Part shown: positions 45,307 through 56,472 of the stretch, piece by piece
Position numbering within the stretch: the first letter of the stretch is position 1
Layout of the letters: the number at the start of each line of letters is the position of its first letter
Source: Micromonospora nigra
Lineage (GTDB): Bacteria; Actinomycetota; Actinomycetes; Mycobacteriales; Micromonosporaceae
NCBI RefSeq assembly: GCF_900091585.1
Contig: NZ_FMHT01000003.1
Span: 4,641,501-4,705,500 of the forward strand
Length of the DNA: 64,000 nucleotides
Direction of reading: 5' to 3'
Notes under the pieces: generated by a model
Database searches by the model: none
Seen by the model: the letters and a program-made list of their open reading frames with translations, nothing else
Told to the model about the DNA's origin: nothing
Program-made: the position numbers and the translations under genes

Positions 45307-47445
45307 ATGGCCGCAGGGCCCGATCGGGAGAAGGCACTCGACCTTGCTCTCGCTCAGATCGACAAGCAGTTCGGCAAGGGTTCGGTGATGCGCCTGGGTG
45401 AGCGGCCCGTCGTCCAGACCTCCGTCATCCCGACCGGTTCCATCGCGCTCGACGTGGCGCTCGGCGTGGGCGGCCTGCCACGCGGCCGGGTCGTCGAGAT
45501 CTACGGCCCGGAGTCCAGCGGTAAGACCACGGTCGCCCTGCACGCGGTGGCCAACGCCCAGCGGGCCGGCGGCATCGCGGCCTTCGTCGACGCCGAGCAC
45601 GCGCTCGACCCGGAATACGCGAAGGCCCTCGGCGTCGACACCGACGCCCTGCTGGTCTCCCAGCCGGACACCGGCGAGCAGGCGCTGGAGATCACCGACA
45701 TGCTGGTCCGCTCCGGCGCGATCGACATCATCGTGATCGACTCGGTGGCGGCCCTGGTGCCGCGCGCCGAGATCGAGGGCGAGATGGGCGACAGCCACGT
45801 CGGCCTCCAGGCCCGGCTGATGAGCCAGGCGCTGCGCAAGATCACCGGCGTGCTCAACAACACCGGCACCACCGCGATCTTCATCAACCAGCTCCGCGAG
45901 AAGATCGGCGTGATGTTCGGATGCATGTCGTACTCGACCCGGGTCACTCTGGCCGACGGCACGCAGGAGAAGATCGGCAAGATCGTCAACCAGCGGATGG
46001 ACGTCGAGGTTCTCTCGTACGACCCCGTGACCGACCGGGTCGAGCCGAAGCGGATCGTCAACTGGTTCAACAACGGTCCGGCCGAGCAGTTCCTCCAGTT
46101 CACCGTGGCGAAGTCGGGGGGCAACGGCCGGGCGCAGTTCGCGGCCACCCCGAACCACCTGGTCCGCACCCCGGGCGGGTGGCGGGAAGCGGGCGAACTG
46201 ATTGCCGGTGACCGGGTGATGCTCACCGAGCCACGCCGGCTCAGCGACCAGCAGTGGCAGGTGGTGCTCGGCTCGCTTCTGGGCGACGGTGCCCTGTCGC
46301 CCAACCGGCGCGACCGTGGCGGTGTCCGCTTCCGTCTCGGCCACGGTGCCCAGCAGGTCGACTACCTCGACTGGAAGGTTTCGCTGCTCGGCAACATCGA
46401 CCACTCTCGTCGTACGGACGCGCGGGGTGCGGCGTTCGTCGACTTCACGCCGCTGCCGGAACTGGACGAGCTGCGCCGCGCGGTGTATCTGGGTGACGGC
46501 AAGAAGCACCTCAGCTGGGATTACCTCAAGGCGTTGACTCCGCTGGCCCTGGCGGTGTGGTACATGGACGACGGATGCTTCACGGTCCGCTCCAAGGGTG
46601 TGCAGGAGCGCACGGCCGGCGGTTCCGGTCGGATCGAGATCTGTGTCGAGGCGATGGCCGAGGGCAGCCGGGACCGACTGGTGGAGCACCTGCGCGACGC
46701 GTACGGCATGGATGTGAAGCTGGTGTCCCGGGGGGCCCGGCAGACGGCCTCCGTCATCTTCACCACGGAGTCGTCGGCGCGTTTCCAGGAACTTGTCGCG
46801 CCCTACGTGCCTGCGGCGATGGAGGCCAAGCTACTGCCCCGGTTCCGCGGCCGGTACACCGTCGAGCCGCAGTTCGTCGCGGCGGAGCTGATGCCGGTTC
46901 CGGCGCGAATCATCGACGTGCGGGTCAAGCCGAAGAGCCGCTCGATGAATCGGTTCGACATCGAGGTGGAGGGCAACCACAACTACTTCGTCGACGGCGT
47001 CATGGTGCACAACAGCCCAGAGACCACCACCGGTGGCCGGGCGCTGAAGTTCTACGCCTCGGTCCGGCTCGACGTGCGCCGCATCGAGAGCCTGAAGGAC
47101 GGCACCGACGTGGTCGGCAACCGCACCCGGGTCAAGGTCGTGAAGAACAAGGTCGCCGCCCCGTTCAAGCAGGCCGAGTTCGACATCATGTACGGCAAGG
47201 GCATCTCCCGCGAGGGTTCGCTGATCGACGTGGGCGTCGAGCAGGCGATCATCCGCAAGTCCGGCGCCTGGTACACGTACGACGGCGACCAGCTCGGCCA
47301 GGGCAAGGAGAAGGCCCGCGAGTTCCTCCGGGAGAACCCGGACGTGGCGGCCGAGATCGAGAAGAAGATCCTGGAGAAGCTCGGCGTGGGGGTCAGCGCG
47401 GGCGACGCCGCCGGTGGCCCGGAGCTGCCGCCGGTCGACTTCTGA
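45307..47445 (+). CDS. recA: Recombinase A precursor with intein
   Basis: The frame codes 712 residues, of which 364 are an intein; the spliced RecA is 348 residues. N-extein residues 1-205 hold Walker A GPESSGKT (67-74) and [20 protein letters not shown], and end ...REKIGVMFG. The C-extein resumes [14 protein letters not shown] and continues to the acidic C-terminus PELPPVDF. RecA forms filaments on single-stranded DNA, catalyses strand exchange and promotes LexA self-cleavage. ATG at 45307 follows AGGGGTGGCAAAC; in-frame GTGs at 45259 and 45298 are less likely. recX follows 14 bp after the stop. Confidence 0.97.
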   Translation: MAAGPDREKALDLALAQIDKQFGKGSVMRLGERPVVQTSVIPTGSIALDVALGVGGLPRGRVVEIYGPESSGKTTVALHAVANAQRAGGIAAFVDAEHALDPEYAKALGVDTDALLVSQPDTGEQALEITDMLVRSGAIDIIVIDSVAALVPRAEIEGEMGDSHVGLQARLMSQALRKITGVLNNTGTTAIFINQLREKIGVMFGCMSYSTRVTLADGTQEKIGKIVNQRMDVEVLSYDPVTDRVEPKRIVNWFNNGPAEQFLQFTVAKSGGNGRAQFAATPNHLVRTPGGWREAGELIAGDRVMLTEPRRLSDQQWQVVLGSLLGDGALSPNRRDRGGVRFRLGHGAQQVDYLDWKVSLLGNIDHSRRTDARGAAFVDFTPLPELDELRRAVYLGDGKKHLSWDYLKALTPLALAVWYMDDGCFTVRSKGVQERTAGGSGRIEICVEAMAEGSRDRLVEHLRDAYGMDVKLVSRGARQTASVIFTTESSARFQELVAPYVPAAMEAKLLPRFRGRYTVEPQFVAAELMPVPARIIDVRVKPKSRSMNRFDIEVEGNHNYFVDGVMVHNSPETTTGGRALKFYASVRLDVRRIESLKDGTDVVGNRTRVKVVKNKVAAPFKQAEFDIMYGKGISREGSLIDVGVEQAIIRKSGAWYTYDGDQLGQGKEKAREFLRENPDVAAEIEKKILEKLGVGVSAGDAAGGPELPPVDF
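45922..47013 (+). mobile_element. RecA intein with LAGLIDADG homing endonuclease domain
   Basis: In-frame insert of 364 residues beginning with Cys ([13 protein letters not shown], block A) and ending in VMVHN, with Ser as the first C-extein residue. Block [10 protein letters not shown] holds the Thr and His of splicing. The endonuclease part has two LAGLIDADG helices, [10 protein letters not shown] (about intein residue 117) and [11 protein letters not shown] (about 214), with acidic residues intact. The insertion after RecA residue 205 (GVMFG/SPETT) is the site of the Mycobacterium leprae RecA intein, not the K251 site of M. tuberculosis. Splicing and homing residues look functional. Confidence 0.95.
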
Positions 47446-47459
47446 TCGGCCGCTGATCG

Positions 47460-48140
47460 GTGGCCGGAAGACGTGCCCGCACGGGGCGTGGCTGGGATGC
47501 CAGCCCGCCCCGTTCGGGTGACGGTGACGTCGCGCCCCGACCGCGCCGGGGTCGAGGTGGCCGCACCGACGAGACCGAGCGGGAAACCACACCGTCCCCG
47601 CCGCGCGACGAGGCCGAGGTGGCCCGCGAGATCTGCCTGCGGCAGCTCGCGGTGCGTCCGCGCACCCGTGCCGAGCTGGCCGGGGCGCTGGCCAAGCGGG
47701 GCATCTCCGACGAGGTGTCGGTCGAGGTGCTCGACCGCTACGACGAGGTCGGCATCATCGACGACGCGGCCTTCGCTCGGGCCTGGGTGTCGAGCCGACA
47801 CGCCGGGAAGGGCCTGGCCCGGCGGGCGCTCGCCGTCGAGCTGCGCCGCCGTGGGGTCGACGGTGAGGTGGCCGGTGAGGCGCTCGACGAGCTGGACGAG
47901 GACACCGAGGCCGAGACGGCCCGTGCGCTGGCGGAGCGGAAGCTGCGTACGGCCCGGGGTGCGCCCGACGCGGTGTTCCGGCGGGTGGTGGGCATGCTGG
48001 CCCGCAAGGGCTATCCGCCGGGGGTGGCGATCCGGGCGGTGAAGGACGCCCTGGCCGCGCAGAGCGCCGAGGCGGCCGAGTTCGCCGAGCAGGTCGACGC
48101 CGACGCCCTGGCCGAGGCCGAAGGGGAGTTCGACCGGTAG
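47460..48140 (+). CDS. recX: RecA regulator RecX
   Basis: A 226-residue protein. An Arg/Gly-rich N-terminal 55 residues precede the RecX core of tandem three-helix repeats (AREICLRQLAVRPRTRAELAGALAKRGI, then DDAAFARAWVSSRHAGKGLARRALAVELRRRGV). RecX limits RecA filament growth. It follows recA by 14 bp and is probably co-transcribed, as in other actinobacteria. GTG at 47460. Confidence 0.9.
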   Translation: MAGRRARTGRGWDASPPRSGDGDVAPRPRRGRGGRTDETERETTPSPPRDEAEVAREICLRQLAVRPRTRAELAGALAKRGISDEVSVEVLDRYDEVGIIDDAAFARAWVSSRHAGKGLARRALAVELRRRGVDGEVAGEALDELDEDTEAETARALAERKLRTARGAPDAVFRRVVGMLARKGYPPGVAIRAVKDALAAQSAEAAEFAEQVDADALAEAEGEFDR

Positions 48141-48740
48141 GACCGGCCGCCGGACGAGGCCGCACCGGCCGAGGGTCGCGGACGCGGGCGGCGGCGTGTC
48201 GGTGCGTGACGTCCCGGCCAGGCTCGCGCGGCGGCGTGTCCTTCTTTGTCCCTCGCTGTCCGCCCTCGTGGTTGGCGGAAAGTCACGCCACGGATCCTCT
48301 CCGTTCGAGGGGTTTGATCATGACTTCTTGACCAGACCGCCCTCGGAGACCTAGCCTCGCCATACAGGCTCACTTTGCCCGACCAGCGCAGGCTAAGCGC
48401 ACAACATAGAACGCGTAACGGAACAGCATCACTTTGGGCCGGCGTGCCGGCCCGGCACCGCCCTGGACTGGCCGGTCCGGGGTCGATGTGACAACTGCAC
48501 CCCGGCCGTCGACGGTGCCTGTGGCCCCGCCGACGGTGAGAGCTAACCCATGGCCAGCCGCTCCGGTCGGGCGTCCAGAGCCGCAGGCGCGTGCCCACCG
48601 GCACGTACTGCGGCGCGACGTTCAGGGGAGGCGCGCCATGGCGAGGCGGCAGAGGTCCATCGGGGGGCCGACGTGAACGCGTGGCCGACGCAGATCCCCG
48701 CCGGTCGGCACGGGTTCAGGCCCCGGAGCGGGGTTTCGGC
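48141..48740 (+). other. 600-bp recX-rny gap with a long rny leader
   Basis: No conserved gene is recognised. The 5' third is GC-rich; 48270-48450 is AT-richer and holds a likely promoter. Near the 3' end, small frames could be coupled: ATG 48640 (12 codons, after AGGGGAGGCGCGCC) ends at 48678, the next GTG overlaps that stop and its frame ends in the TGA that overlaps the rny ATG. Their amino-acid content is not convincing as protein. Confidence 0.4.
48328..48357 (+). promoter_or_regulatory. Putative rny promoter
   Basis: TTGACC (48328-48333) and TAGCCT (48352-48357) are separated by 18 bp, giving a leader of about 375 bases before the rny ATG. The -35 is good; the -10 is weak. Confidence 0.4.
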
Positions 48741-50507
<1,767 letters not shown>

Positions 50508-50621
50508 TCCGGGACGGTGGTCGCGGCCCGCTCGCGGGCCAGCGCCACCAGCACCGCCGCCACACCCGGACAGCACCGCCGCCACCCCCCGCAATCACCG
50601 CCACCGCACCCGGAGACGGTT

Positions 50622-50650
50622 GGGGCCGGCCCGTGGCGCGGGCCGGCCCC
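50622..50650. terminator. Bidirectional terminator between rny and the glutamate-transport operon
   Basis: A perfect 11-bp stem (50622-50632 with 50640-50650) around a 7-base loop between the convergent rny and gluD genes. Confidence 0.78.
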
Positions 50651-50690
50651 TCGGTGTTCACCGTGCCGGGTGGCTCAGGTGCCGGCTGCG

Positions 50691-51656
50691 TCAGGGAGTG
50701 TTGCTCTCCGCCTGCGATGTCAGCGAGGCCGGGGGCGGGTTCTGTGCGGGCAGGTCGGCGGTCCTGCGTCCGCGTGACAGTCGGCGCTGGACGTACTCGG
50801 CGAGCTTGGACAGCGAGTAGTTGACCAGGATGAACATCAGCGCGATCACGATGTAGACCTGGATCGGGTTGTCCAGCACACCGATGATCTGCTTGCCGAC
50901 GTTCAGGGTCTCCTGGTAGCTGATGATGAAGCCGAGCGAGGTGTCCTTGAGCACCACCACGAGCTGGCTGATCAGCGCCGGGAGCATGATCCGGAACGCC
51001 TGCGGCAGCAGGATCATCCGGGTGGTCTGCGCGGGGGAGAGGCCAATCGCCGCCGCCGCCTCGGCCTGCCCGCCGGGCAGGCCCTCCATGCCGGAGCGCA
51101 GGATCTCGGCGATCACCACGGAGTTGTAGATGGTCAGGCCGATGACCAGGTACCACAGGGTGTCGAAGGTGACGCCGAACTCGGGAAAGCCGCGGGCGAC
51201 GAAGAAGATCGTGATGACCACCGGCAGACCCCGGAAGATCTCCACGCAGAACCGGGTGACGGCCGACAGCAGCGTGCTCAGCCCGCGCAGCAGGTAGGCC
51301 ACCGGGGTGGCGAGGCCGGTGAAGCGACGTCGCGACAGGCTCTTGAGCTGGATCCGCAGCACCCCCAGCAGGGTGCCGACCACCAGTGAGGAGACGATGG
51401 CCAGGGCTGCGGCGGTCAGGGTGTTCTTGAAGCCGACCCCGATCCGTTCCCAGACCAGCGCGAAGTTCTCGTTGGCGGGGTCGATCAGCGGGCCCCACAG
51501 CTCCATCGAGAACTGACCCTTGTCCTCCAGGGGACGGTAGATCAGGAAGTACGCGGCGGCGAGCAGGACGACGGTGGCGACGATGCTGCTGATCAGGGTG
51601 ATCCGGCGCTGACGGGGGCCGGGGACGTCGTAGAGGACGCTGGTCTGCTGACTCAT
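50691..51656 (-). CDS. gluD: Amino-acid ABC transporter permease, GluD-like
   Basis: A 321-residue permease. After a cytoplasmic start and one helix, the BPD_transp_1 region (about residues 90-290) holds the EAA loop EAAAAIGLSPAQTTRMILLPQA that docks on the ATPase. HisM/GltK type. Start ATG at 51656 overlaps the gluC stop by four bases. It is the last gene of the minus-strand gluA-B-C-D operon. The C-terminus is Pro/Ala-rich. Confidence 0.9.
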   Translation of the reverse strand: MSQQTSVLYDVPGPRQRRITLISSIVATVVLLAAAYFLIYRPLEDKGQFSMELWGPLIDPANENFALVWERIGVGFKNTLTAAALAIVSSLVVGTLLGVLRIQLKSLSRRRFTGLATPVAYLLRGLSTLLSAVTRFCVEIFRGLPVVITIFFVARGFPEFGVTFDTLWYLVIGLTIYNSVVIAEILRSGMEGLPGGQAEAAAAIGLSPAQTTRMILLPQAFRIMLPALISQLVVVLKDTSLGFIISYQETLNVGKQIIGVLDNPIQVYIVIALMFILVNYSLSKLAEYVQRRLSRGRRTADLPAQNPPPASLTSQAESNTP

Positions 51657-52360
51657 CGGGCCACCGCCTGTCGCTTCTCGATCTGGTCGAGCAGGGCACC
51701 GAGCGGCACAGTCATGATCAGGTATCCGATCGAGATGCCGATGGCGACCGGGAGGAAGGCGAGGCCCTCGGCCGAGGTGAGCTGGTCGGCGGTCTGCGCG
51801 AGGTCACCCACCACGCCGAAGAAGCCGACCAGCGCCGAGTTCTTGATCATCGCGATGATGACCGAGCCGAGCGGCACCACGGAGGCCTTCCAGGACTGCG
51901 GCAGCACCACGTACCGCAGGTTCTGGGTGAAGGTCAGACCGAGCGACCGGGCCGCTTCGGCCTGACCGGCGGGGACGGCGTTGACGCCCGAGCGCAGCGC
52001 CTCGCAGACGAATGCGGCGGTGTAGAGCACCAGGGCGATCAGCCCGAAGCGGAAGTACGGCAGGTCGGTGCCGAGTCGGCTGAACAGCGAGTCGAGCACC
52101 GGGATGCGGAGGAAGTCCGCGTTGGAGCCGAGTGAGGGTAGGCCGAATGCGGCGAAGAACATCACCACGGTCAGCGGTAGGTTCCGGAAGACGTTGACGT
52201 AGCCGGTGCCGACCAGCCGCAACGGGGGCACCGGGGAGATCCGCAGGACCGCCACGACAGCGCCCAGGAGGAGGGCGCCGATCGCGGCGAGCACGCAGAT
52301 CTGGAGGGTGAGCCAGAAGCCACTCGCGAAGACGTCGAACCTGTCGATGAGCACGTTCAC
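51653..52360 (-). CDS. gluC: Amino-acid ABC transporter permease, GluC-like
   Basis: A 235-residue permease with about five or six helices. The EAA loop reads EAARSLGLTFTQNLRYVVLPQSWK, and FRNLPLTVVMFFAAFGLP is the conserved FRG-type segment of polar amino-acid permeases. It pairs with GluD to form the membrane channel. Start is GTG at 52360 (VNVLIDRFDVF). Confidence 0.9.
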   Translation of the reverse strand: MNVLIDRFDVFASGFWLTLQICVLAAIGALLLGAVVAVLRISPVPPLRLVGTGYVNVFRNLPLTVVMFFAAFGLPSLGSNADFLRIPVLDSLFSRLGTDLPYFRFGLIALVLYTAAFVCEALRSGVNAVPAGQAEAARSLGLTFTQNLRYVVLPQSWKASVVPLGSVIIAMIKNSALVGFFGVVGDLAQTADQLTSAEGLAFLPVAIGISIGYLIMTVPLGALLDQIEKRQAVAR

Positions 52361-52402
52361 GGGTCGGACTTCCTCCCCACCCTCCAGACCGTACGGGTCA
52401 GA

Positions 52403-53281
52403 TCAGTAGCGGTTGATGGTCGGCGCGTCGCCCAGCTCGGCACCGAACTTGCCGGCGGTGTCGTCCCAGGCCTGCTTCCAACTGCCGTCGGCGTACGCCT
52501 TCTCCAGGGTGTCGTTGATGAAGTCCCGGAACTCGGTGTCCTCCTTCTTCACCCCGATGCCGTACGGCTCCTTGGTGAAGTTGTCGCCGGCGAGCTGGAA
52601 CGAGGCCTCGTCCTTGGCGATGTAGCCGAGCAGGATGACGTTGTCGGTGGTGACGGCGTCGACCTGGCCGCCCTTGAGGGCGTCACGGCACTTGTCGTAG
52701 GTGTCGAAGAGCACCAGCTGGCTGGCGACGTCCTTGACGTACTTCTTGATCTCCTCGGCCGGGGTCGAGCCGGTGACCGAGCAGACCTTCTTGGTTCCGT
52801 CCTTGAAGGAGTCCGGGCCCGTGATGCTGGTGTCGCCCTTCTTCACCATGATGTTCTGGCCGGCCTCGTAGTACGGCCCGGCGAACGCGATGCGCTCCTT
52901 GCGCGCGTCGTTGATCGTGTAGGTCGCGGCGACGAGGTCGACGGTGCCGTTGACGATCACGTCCTCGCGGACCTTCGAGGGGGTCTCGATCCACTCGATC
53001 TTGTCCTCGGGGATGTCGAGTTCCTTGACAATGATCTTGGCGATCTCGACGTCGAAGCCCTCCGGGTCCTCCGAGAGGCCCTTCTGGCCGAAGCCGGGCT
53101 GGTCGAACTTGGTGCCGACCTTGATGGCCTGGGCCTTGTTGAGCCGCTCCATGGTGCTGCCGGCGGCAAACGACTTGCTGTCGGCGCCGGTGCCCTCCTC
53201 GGCCTCGTCGCCACCGCAGGCGGTCAGCCCGAACGCCAGGGTGGCGGCCGCGGCGAGCGCCGCTACGCGCGTGATACGCAT
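52403..53281 (-). CDS. gluB: Glutamate-type ABC transporter substrate-binding lipoprotein
   Basis: A 292-residue SBP_bac_3 protein. Lipobox LTAC with Cys22 shows anchoring to the outer face of the membrane. KVGTKFDQPGFGQKGLSEDPEGFDVEIAKIIVKEL starts the ligand-binding fold and DLVAATYTINDARKERIAFAGPYYEAGQNIMVKKGD is the GlnH-type signature. Glutamate is the likely ligand by resemblance to corynebacterial GluB; aspartate or glutamine are possible. GGAGAAG precedes ATG 53281. Confidence 0.92.
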   Translation of the reverse strand: MRITRVAALAAAATLAFGLTACGGDEAEEGTGADSKSFAAGSTMERLNKAQAIKVGTKFDQPGFGQKGLSEDPEGFDVEIAKIIVKELDIPEDKIEWIETPSKVREDVIVNGTVDLVAATYTINDARKERIAFAGPYYEAGQNIMVKKGDTSITGPDSFKDGTKKVCSVTGSTPAEEIKKYVKDVASQLVLFDTYDKCRDALKGGQVDAVTTDNVILLGYIAKDEASFQLAGDNFTKEPYGIGVKKEDTEFRDFINDTLEKAYADGSWKQAWDDTAGKFGAELGDAPTINRY

Positions 53282-53332
53282 ACTCTTCTCCTTCTTCGAC
53301 TCAAGCCCGCCGCGGACGGCGCACTCGGATGG

Positions 53333-54079
53333 TCAGTGCGTGAGGATCTTGGAGAGGAAGTCCTTGGCCCGTTCGCTGCGCGGGTTGGCGAAGAACTCGG
53401 CCGGCGGCGCGTCCTCGACGAGCTGCCCGTCGGCCATGAAGATGACCCGGTTGGCCGCGTGCCGGGCGAAGCCCATCTCGTGGGTGACCACGACCATGGT
53501 CATGCCCTCGCTGGCCAGCGACGTCATCACGTCCAGCACCTCGCCGACCATCTCCGGGTCGAGCGCGCTGGTCGGCTCGTCGAACAGCATCGCCTTGGGC
53601 TGCATGGCCAGGGCGCGGGCGATCGCGGCCCGCTGCTGCTGGCCGCCGGAGAGCTGGGCCGGGAACTTGTCGGACTGGTTGGCGATGCCGACCCGGTCGA
53701 GCAGGGCCAGGCCGCGTTCCCGGGCCGCCGCCGGCTTCTCGCCGCGCACCTTGATCGGGCCCAGCGTCACGTTCTCCAGAATGGTCTTGTGCGCGAAGAG
53801 GTTGAACGACTGGAACACCATGCCGACCTCGCTGCGCAGCTTCGCCAGGGCCCTGCCCTCGGCGGGCAGCGGTCGACCGTCGAACGTGATGGTGCCGGAG
53901 TTGATCGGCTCCAGCCGGTTGATCGCGCGGCACAGGGTCGACTTGCCGGAGCCGGACGGGCCGATGACCACGACGACCTCGCCACGGTCGACCGACAGCG
54001 AGACGTCGTCCAGCACGTGCAGCGGCCCGAACCACTTGTTGACCGAGTCAAGCACGATGAGCGGTTCGCCCGTCGTCAC
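53333..54079 (-). CDS. gluA: Amino-acid ABC transporter ATPase, GluA-like
   Basis: A 248-residue ATPase of the polar amino-acid family. Walker [11 protein letters not shown]-loop [13 protein letters not shown], signature LSGGQQQR, Walker [13 protein letters not shown] and the switch His in VTHEMGFAR are all present. It drives the GluC/D permeases. GTG at 54079 is used; GTG at 54088 is equally possible. A possible promoter upstream on the minus strand has TACAGT (54137-54142) with TTGTGT 19 bp further up. Confidence 0.92.
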   Translation of the reverse strand: MTTGEPLIVLDSVNKWFGPLHVLDDVSLSVDRGEVVVVIGPSGSGKSTLCRAINRLEPINSGTITFDGRPLPAEGRALAKLRSEVGMVFQSFNLFAHKTILENVTLGPIKVRGEKPAAARERGLALLDRVGIANQSDKFPAQLSGGQQQRAAIARALAMQPKAMLFDEPTSALDPEMVGEVLDVMTSLASEGMTMVVVTHEMGFARHAANRVIFMADGQLVEDAPPAEFFANPRSERAKDFLSKILTH

Positions 54080-54271
54080 GTCGTCCACCGTCCCTGTCGT
54101 CGCGGCTCCGGGGTCGGTTGGCCCCCGGTGACGGCCACTGTAGGCGCGGTGATGTGGCAGAACACAACCCAGATGGTCACGGAGCGGTAACACCAGTTCG
54201 GATCGGGCCGGGGAGTCCGAATTCGCCCCGTCCGGGTGGCGCGGGCGGCGGGTGGCGGAGATCATGTGGAG

Positions 54272-55261
54272 ATGACCGCGCCGGTACGGCTGACCACGTA
54301 CGCCCGGGGCGGCGGCTGCGCCTGCAAGATCCCGCCCGGGGAACTGGAGGCCATGGTCGCGGGCCTCGGTCCGGCCGCCGGGGCCGCCGACCTGCTGGTC
54401 GGGCTGGACCACGGCGACGACGCCGCGGTGGTCCGCTGGGACGCCGCCACCGGCGTGGTGGCCACCGCCGACTTCTTCACCCCCGTCGTCGACGACGCGT
54501 ACGACTGGGGCCGGATCGCCGCCGCGAACGCCCTGTCCGACGTGTACGCGATGGGCGGCGACCCGCTGATCGCGCTGAACCTGCTCTGCTGGCCTCGCGG
54601 CGTGCTGCCGGTGGAGTTGGCCCGGGAGGTGCTGCGCGGCGGTCGGGACGTGGCACGGGAGGCCGGCTGTCACCTGGCCGGCGGGCACAGCGTCGACGAC
54701 GACGGCCCGAAGTACGGCCTGGCGGTCACCGGGGTGGTCCGGCCGGCGGAGCTGATCACGCTGGACGCGGGCAGGGCGGGGCTGCCGTTGTCGCTGACCA
54801 AGCCCCTCGGTGTCGGGGTGCTCAATGCCCGGCACAAGGCGACCGGGGAGGTCTTCGCCGAGGCGGTGGCCGCGATGACCACCCTGAACCGGGATGCGGC
54901 CCGGGCGGCGGTGGCGGCCGGTGTGCGCTGCGGCACCGACGTGACCGGTTTCGGCCTGTTGGGGCACGCGTCGAAGCTGGCTCGGGCGAGCGGGTTGACG
55001 GTCGCGATCGACGTGACCCGGGTGCCGTACCTGGCCGGCGCGCGGGAGGCGGTGCGGGACGGCCACGTCAGCGGCGGAACCCGGCGCAACCTGGAGTGGG
55101 TTGCCCCGTGGACCGATGTCGGCGGAGTCGGCGAGGAGGAGTTGCTGCTGCTGGCCGACGCACAGACCTCGGGCGGGCTGCTGGTCGCCGGTGAGCTGCC
55201 CGGGGCCCCGGTGGTGGGGGAACTGCTGCCGGCGGGCGGGCATCGCGTCGTGCTGCGCTGA
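54272..55261 (+). CDS. selD: Selenide, water dikinase
   Basis: A 329-residue enzyme making selenophosphate from selenide and ATP. The active-site loop is [10 protein letters not shown], with Cys16 and Lys19 aligned to the catalytic Cys17 and Lys20 of E. coli Sel[12 protein letters not shown] and [29 protein letters not shown] are the metal/ATP-binding blocks, and [13 protein letters not shown] lies in the C-terminal AIRS domain. GTG 54266 is an alternative start with better spacing from GGAG. No selA, selB or tRNA-Sec gene is in this window, so whether it serves selenocysteine or selenouridine is open. Confidence 0.92.
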   Translation: MTAPVRLTTYARGGGCACKIPPGELEAMVAGLGPAAGAADLLVGLDHGDDAAVVRWDAATGVVATADFFTPVVDDAYDWGRIAAANALSDVYAMGGDPLIALNLLCWPRGVLPVELAREVLRGGRDVAREAGCHLAGGHSVDDDGPKYGLAVTGVVRPAELITLDAGRAGLPLSLTKPLGVGVLNARHKATGEVFAEAVAAMTTLNRDAARAAVAAGVRCGTDVTGFGLLGHASKLARASGLTVAIDVTRVPYLAGAREAVRDGHVSGGTRRNLEWVAPWTDVGGVGEEELLLLADAQTSGGLLVAGELPGAPVVGELLPAGGHRVVLR

Positions 55262-55277
55262 GGCTCATCGTGCTGCC

Positions 55278-55369
55278 TGAGCGCCGCCTAGCGCTGTGCG
55301 TGAGCGCCGCCTAGCGCTGTGCGTGAGCGCCGCCTAGCGCTGTGCCTGAGCGCCGCCTCGTGTTGCGCC
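55278..55369. repeat. 23-bp tandem repeat, four units, after selD
   Basis: Four consecutive 23-bp units start at 55278, 55301, 55324 and 55347. The first two are identical, the third differs by one base and the fourth is diverged. Each unit contains AGCGC-CGCCTA-GCGCT, a 5-bp stem with a 6-base loop. They start 17 bases past the selD stop. Confidence 0.85.
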
Positions 55370-55573
55370 GAGCGTGATGTCGCTACGCCCGGCGGGGCAC
55401 CATAGCCGATAAACTGTCATCTTCCCGCTACTCCGAGCAATGGTGCTCAGGGAATTTTTGCCCGGAATGGTCACAGACCGATAACTTGCCCCCGGTTGGG
55501 GTCATTTGCCCCCCACCATCGTGAGTAAGGCCCGATCCGGAGGCCGGTGGGACGAGCACAGCGAGGAGGCGGC

Positions 55574-56053
55574 GTGACCGAGCTGTGGAACTGGAGAATC
55601 GACCAGGTACGACCCGAGGAGGTCTACCCGGCACTGGCCGAGGCACTCGGCCGGGTGGTGATGCCCCTGGCGGTGGCCGACCCGGCCTGCCTGCCGACGT
55701 ACGCGGTGGTTTGTGACGTCTGGCAGGCGCCCGGGGAGTTCGCCACCATCGTGGACTGCTACGGGGTGCCCGACACCCTGCCCGAGCTGCCCGCCATCGC
55801 GGCGCTGGCCCGGCTGCTCGACCGCAACTGCCTGATGCGCGACGACACCCTCGACGCCGGGCGGCACCTGCTGGTCACCCCGGACGGCACCATCCGGCCG
55901 GTGCACTTCGACGTCCGCGAGACCGACGACGGTGAGGTGCTCGCCAACCAGCGGCTGTGCACGTCGGCGCACCCCGGCTGCCGGGGCTGGTCGCAGTGCC
56001 ACCGCTCCCGCTGGGCGCCGGACACCGTCGTCCCGGCGCTCGCCGCCGCCTGA
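55574..56053 (+). CDS. Hypothetical protein
   Basis: A 159-residue soluble protein with no recognised family. It is rich in Asp, Leu, Pro and Trp and has five cysteines, two in CTSAHPGCRGWSQC near the C-terminus, which could bind metal. LVTPDGTIRPVHFDV looks like a beta hairpin. GAGGAGG six bases before GTG 55574 is a strong ribosome-binding site. The 200 bp upstream are unusually AT-rich, with palindromic pieces such as CCCCCGGTTGGGG, so it has its own promoter. Confidence 0.65.
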   Translation: MTELWNWRIDQVRPEEVYPALAEALGRVVMPLAVADPACLPTYAVVCDVWQAPGEFATIVDCYGVPDTLPELPAIAALARLLDRNCLMRDDTLDAGRHLLVTPDGTIRPVHFDVRETDDGEVLANQRLCTSAHPGCRGWSQCHRSRWAPDTVVPALAAA

Positions 56054-56057
56054 CCAC

Positions 56058-56094
56058 CCGCCGCGCGGGCCAGCCGGTCGGGCCCGCGCGGCGG
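56058..56094. terminator. Bidirectional hairpin terminator
   Basis: A perfect 14-bp stem (56058-56071 with 56081-56094) and 9-base loop lie directly after the 55.6 kb gene and before the 3' end of the convergent DUF2277 gene. Confidence 0.8.
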
Positions 56095-56189
56095 CGGCCC
56101 GCCCTCAGGGGAGCCGATCCGGCCGGTGCCGAGCGGCGATCCGGCCCGGCCACAGCGGTCTGACCCGGATGTCCGGAACGCCGGCCCGG

Positions 56190-56420
56190 TCAGTCGGCGC
56201 GGGCCGCCTGCCGGGCGCCCCGGACCTCCAACCCGTCGAGCAGGGTGCGGGTGGCGGCGGCCACGGCGGCCACCGCCGCGTCGAACGCCGCCGCGTTGTG
56301 CGCGGCCGGGGCCCGGAAGCCGGAAATCTTCCGGACGTACTGCAACGCCGCCGCCTCGACGTCCGCGTCGGTCACCTCCGGGGTGTACGGCTCACGCAGG
56401 GTCTTGATGCTCCGGCACAC
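56190..56420 (-). CDS. DUF2277 family protein
   Basis: A 76-residue protein beginning [14 protein letters not shown] and continuing [15 protein letters not shown], both hallmarks of DUF2277. GTG at 56420 has AGGAGG seven bases upstream, which decides the start. Function unknown. It is divergent from miaB with about 50 bp between. Confidence 0.85.
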   Translation of the reverse strand: MCRSIKTLREPYTPEVTDADVEAAALQYVRKISGFRAPAAHNAAAFDAAVAAVAAATRTLLDGLEVRGARQAARAD

Positions 56421-56472
56421 GGGGTCCTCCTCGTTCGGTCGATCGGTTCGACCCGGATACGCTGTCCGGGTC

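Noticed and set aside
55278..55369. Possible CRISPR array
   Set aside because: The 23-bp units are directly adjacent without unique spacers, and no cas gene is present.
54272..55570. tRNA-Sec gene next to selD
   Set aside because: No cloverleaf with the long variable arm and T-loop pattern could be built from the sequence behind selD; the repeats there have only 5-bp stems.
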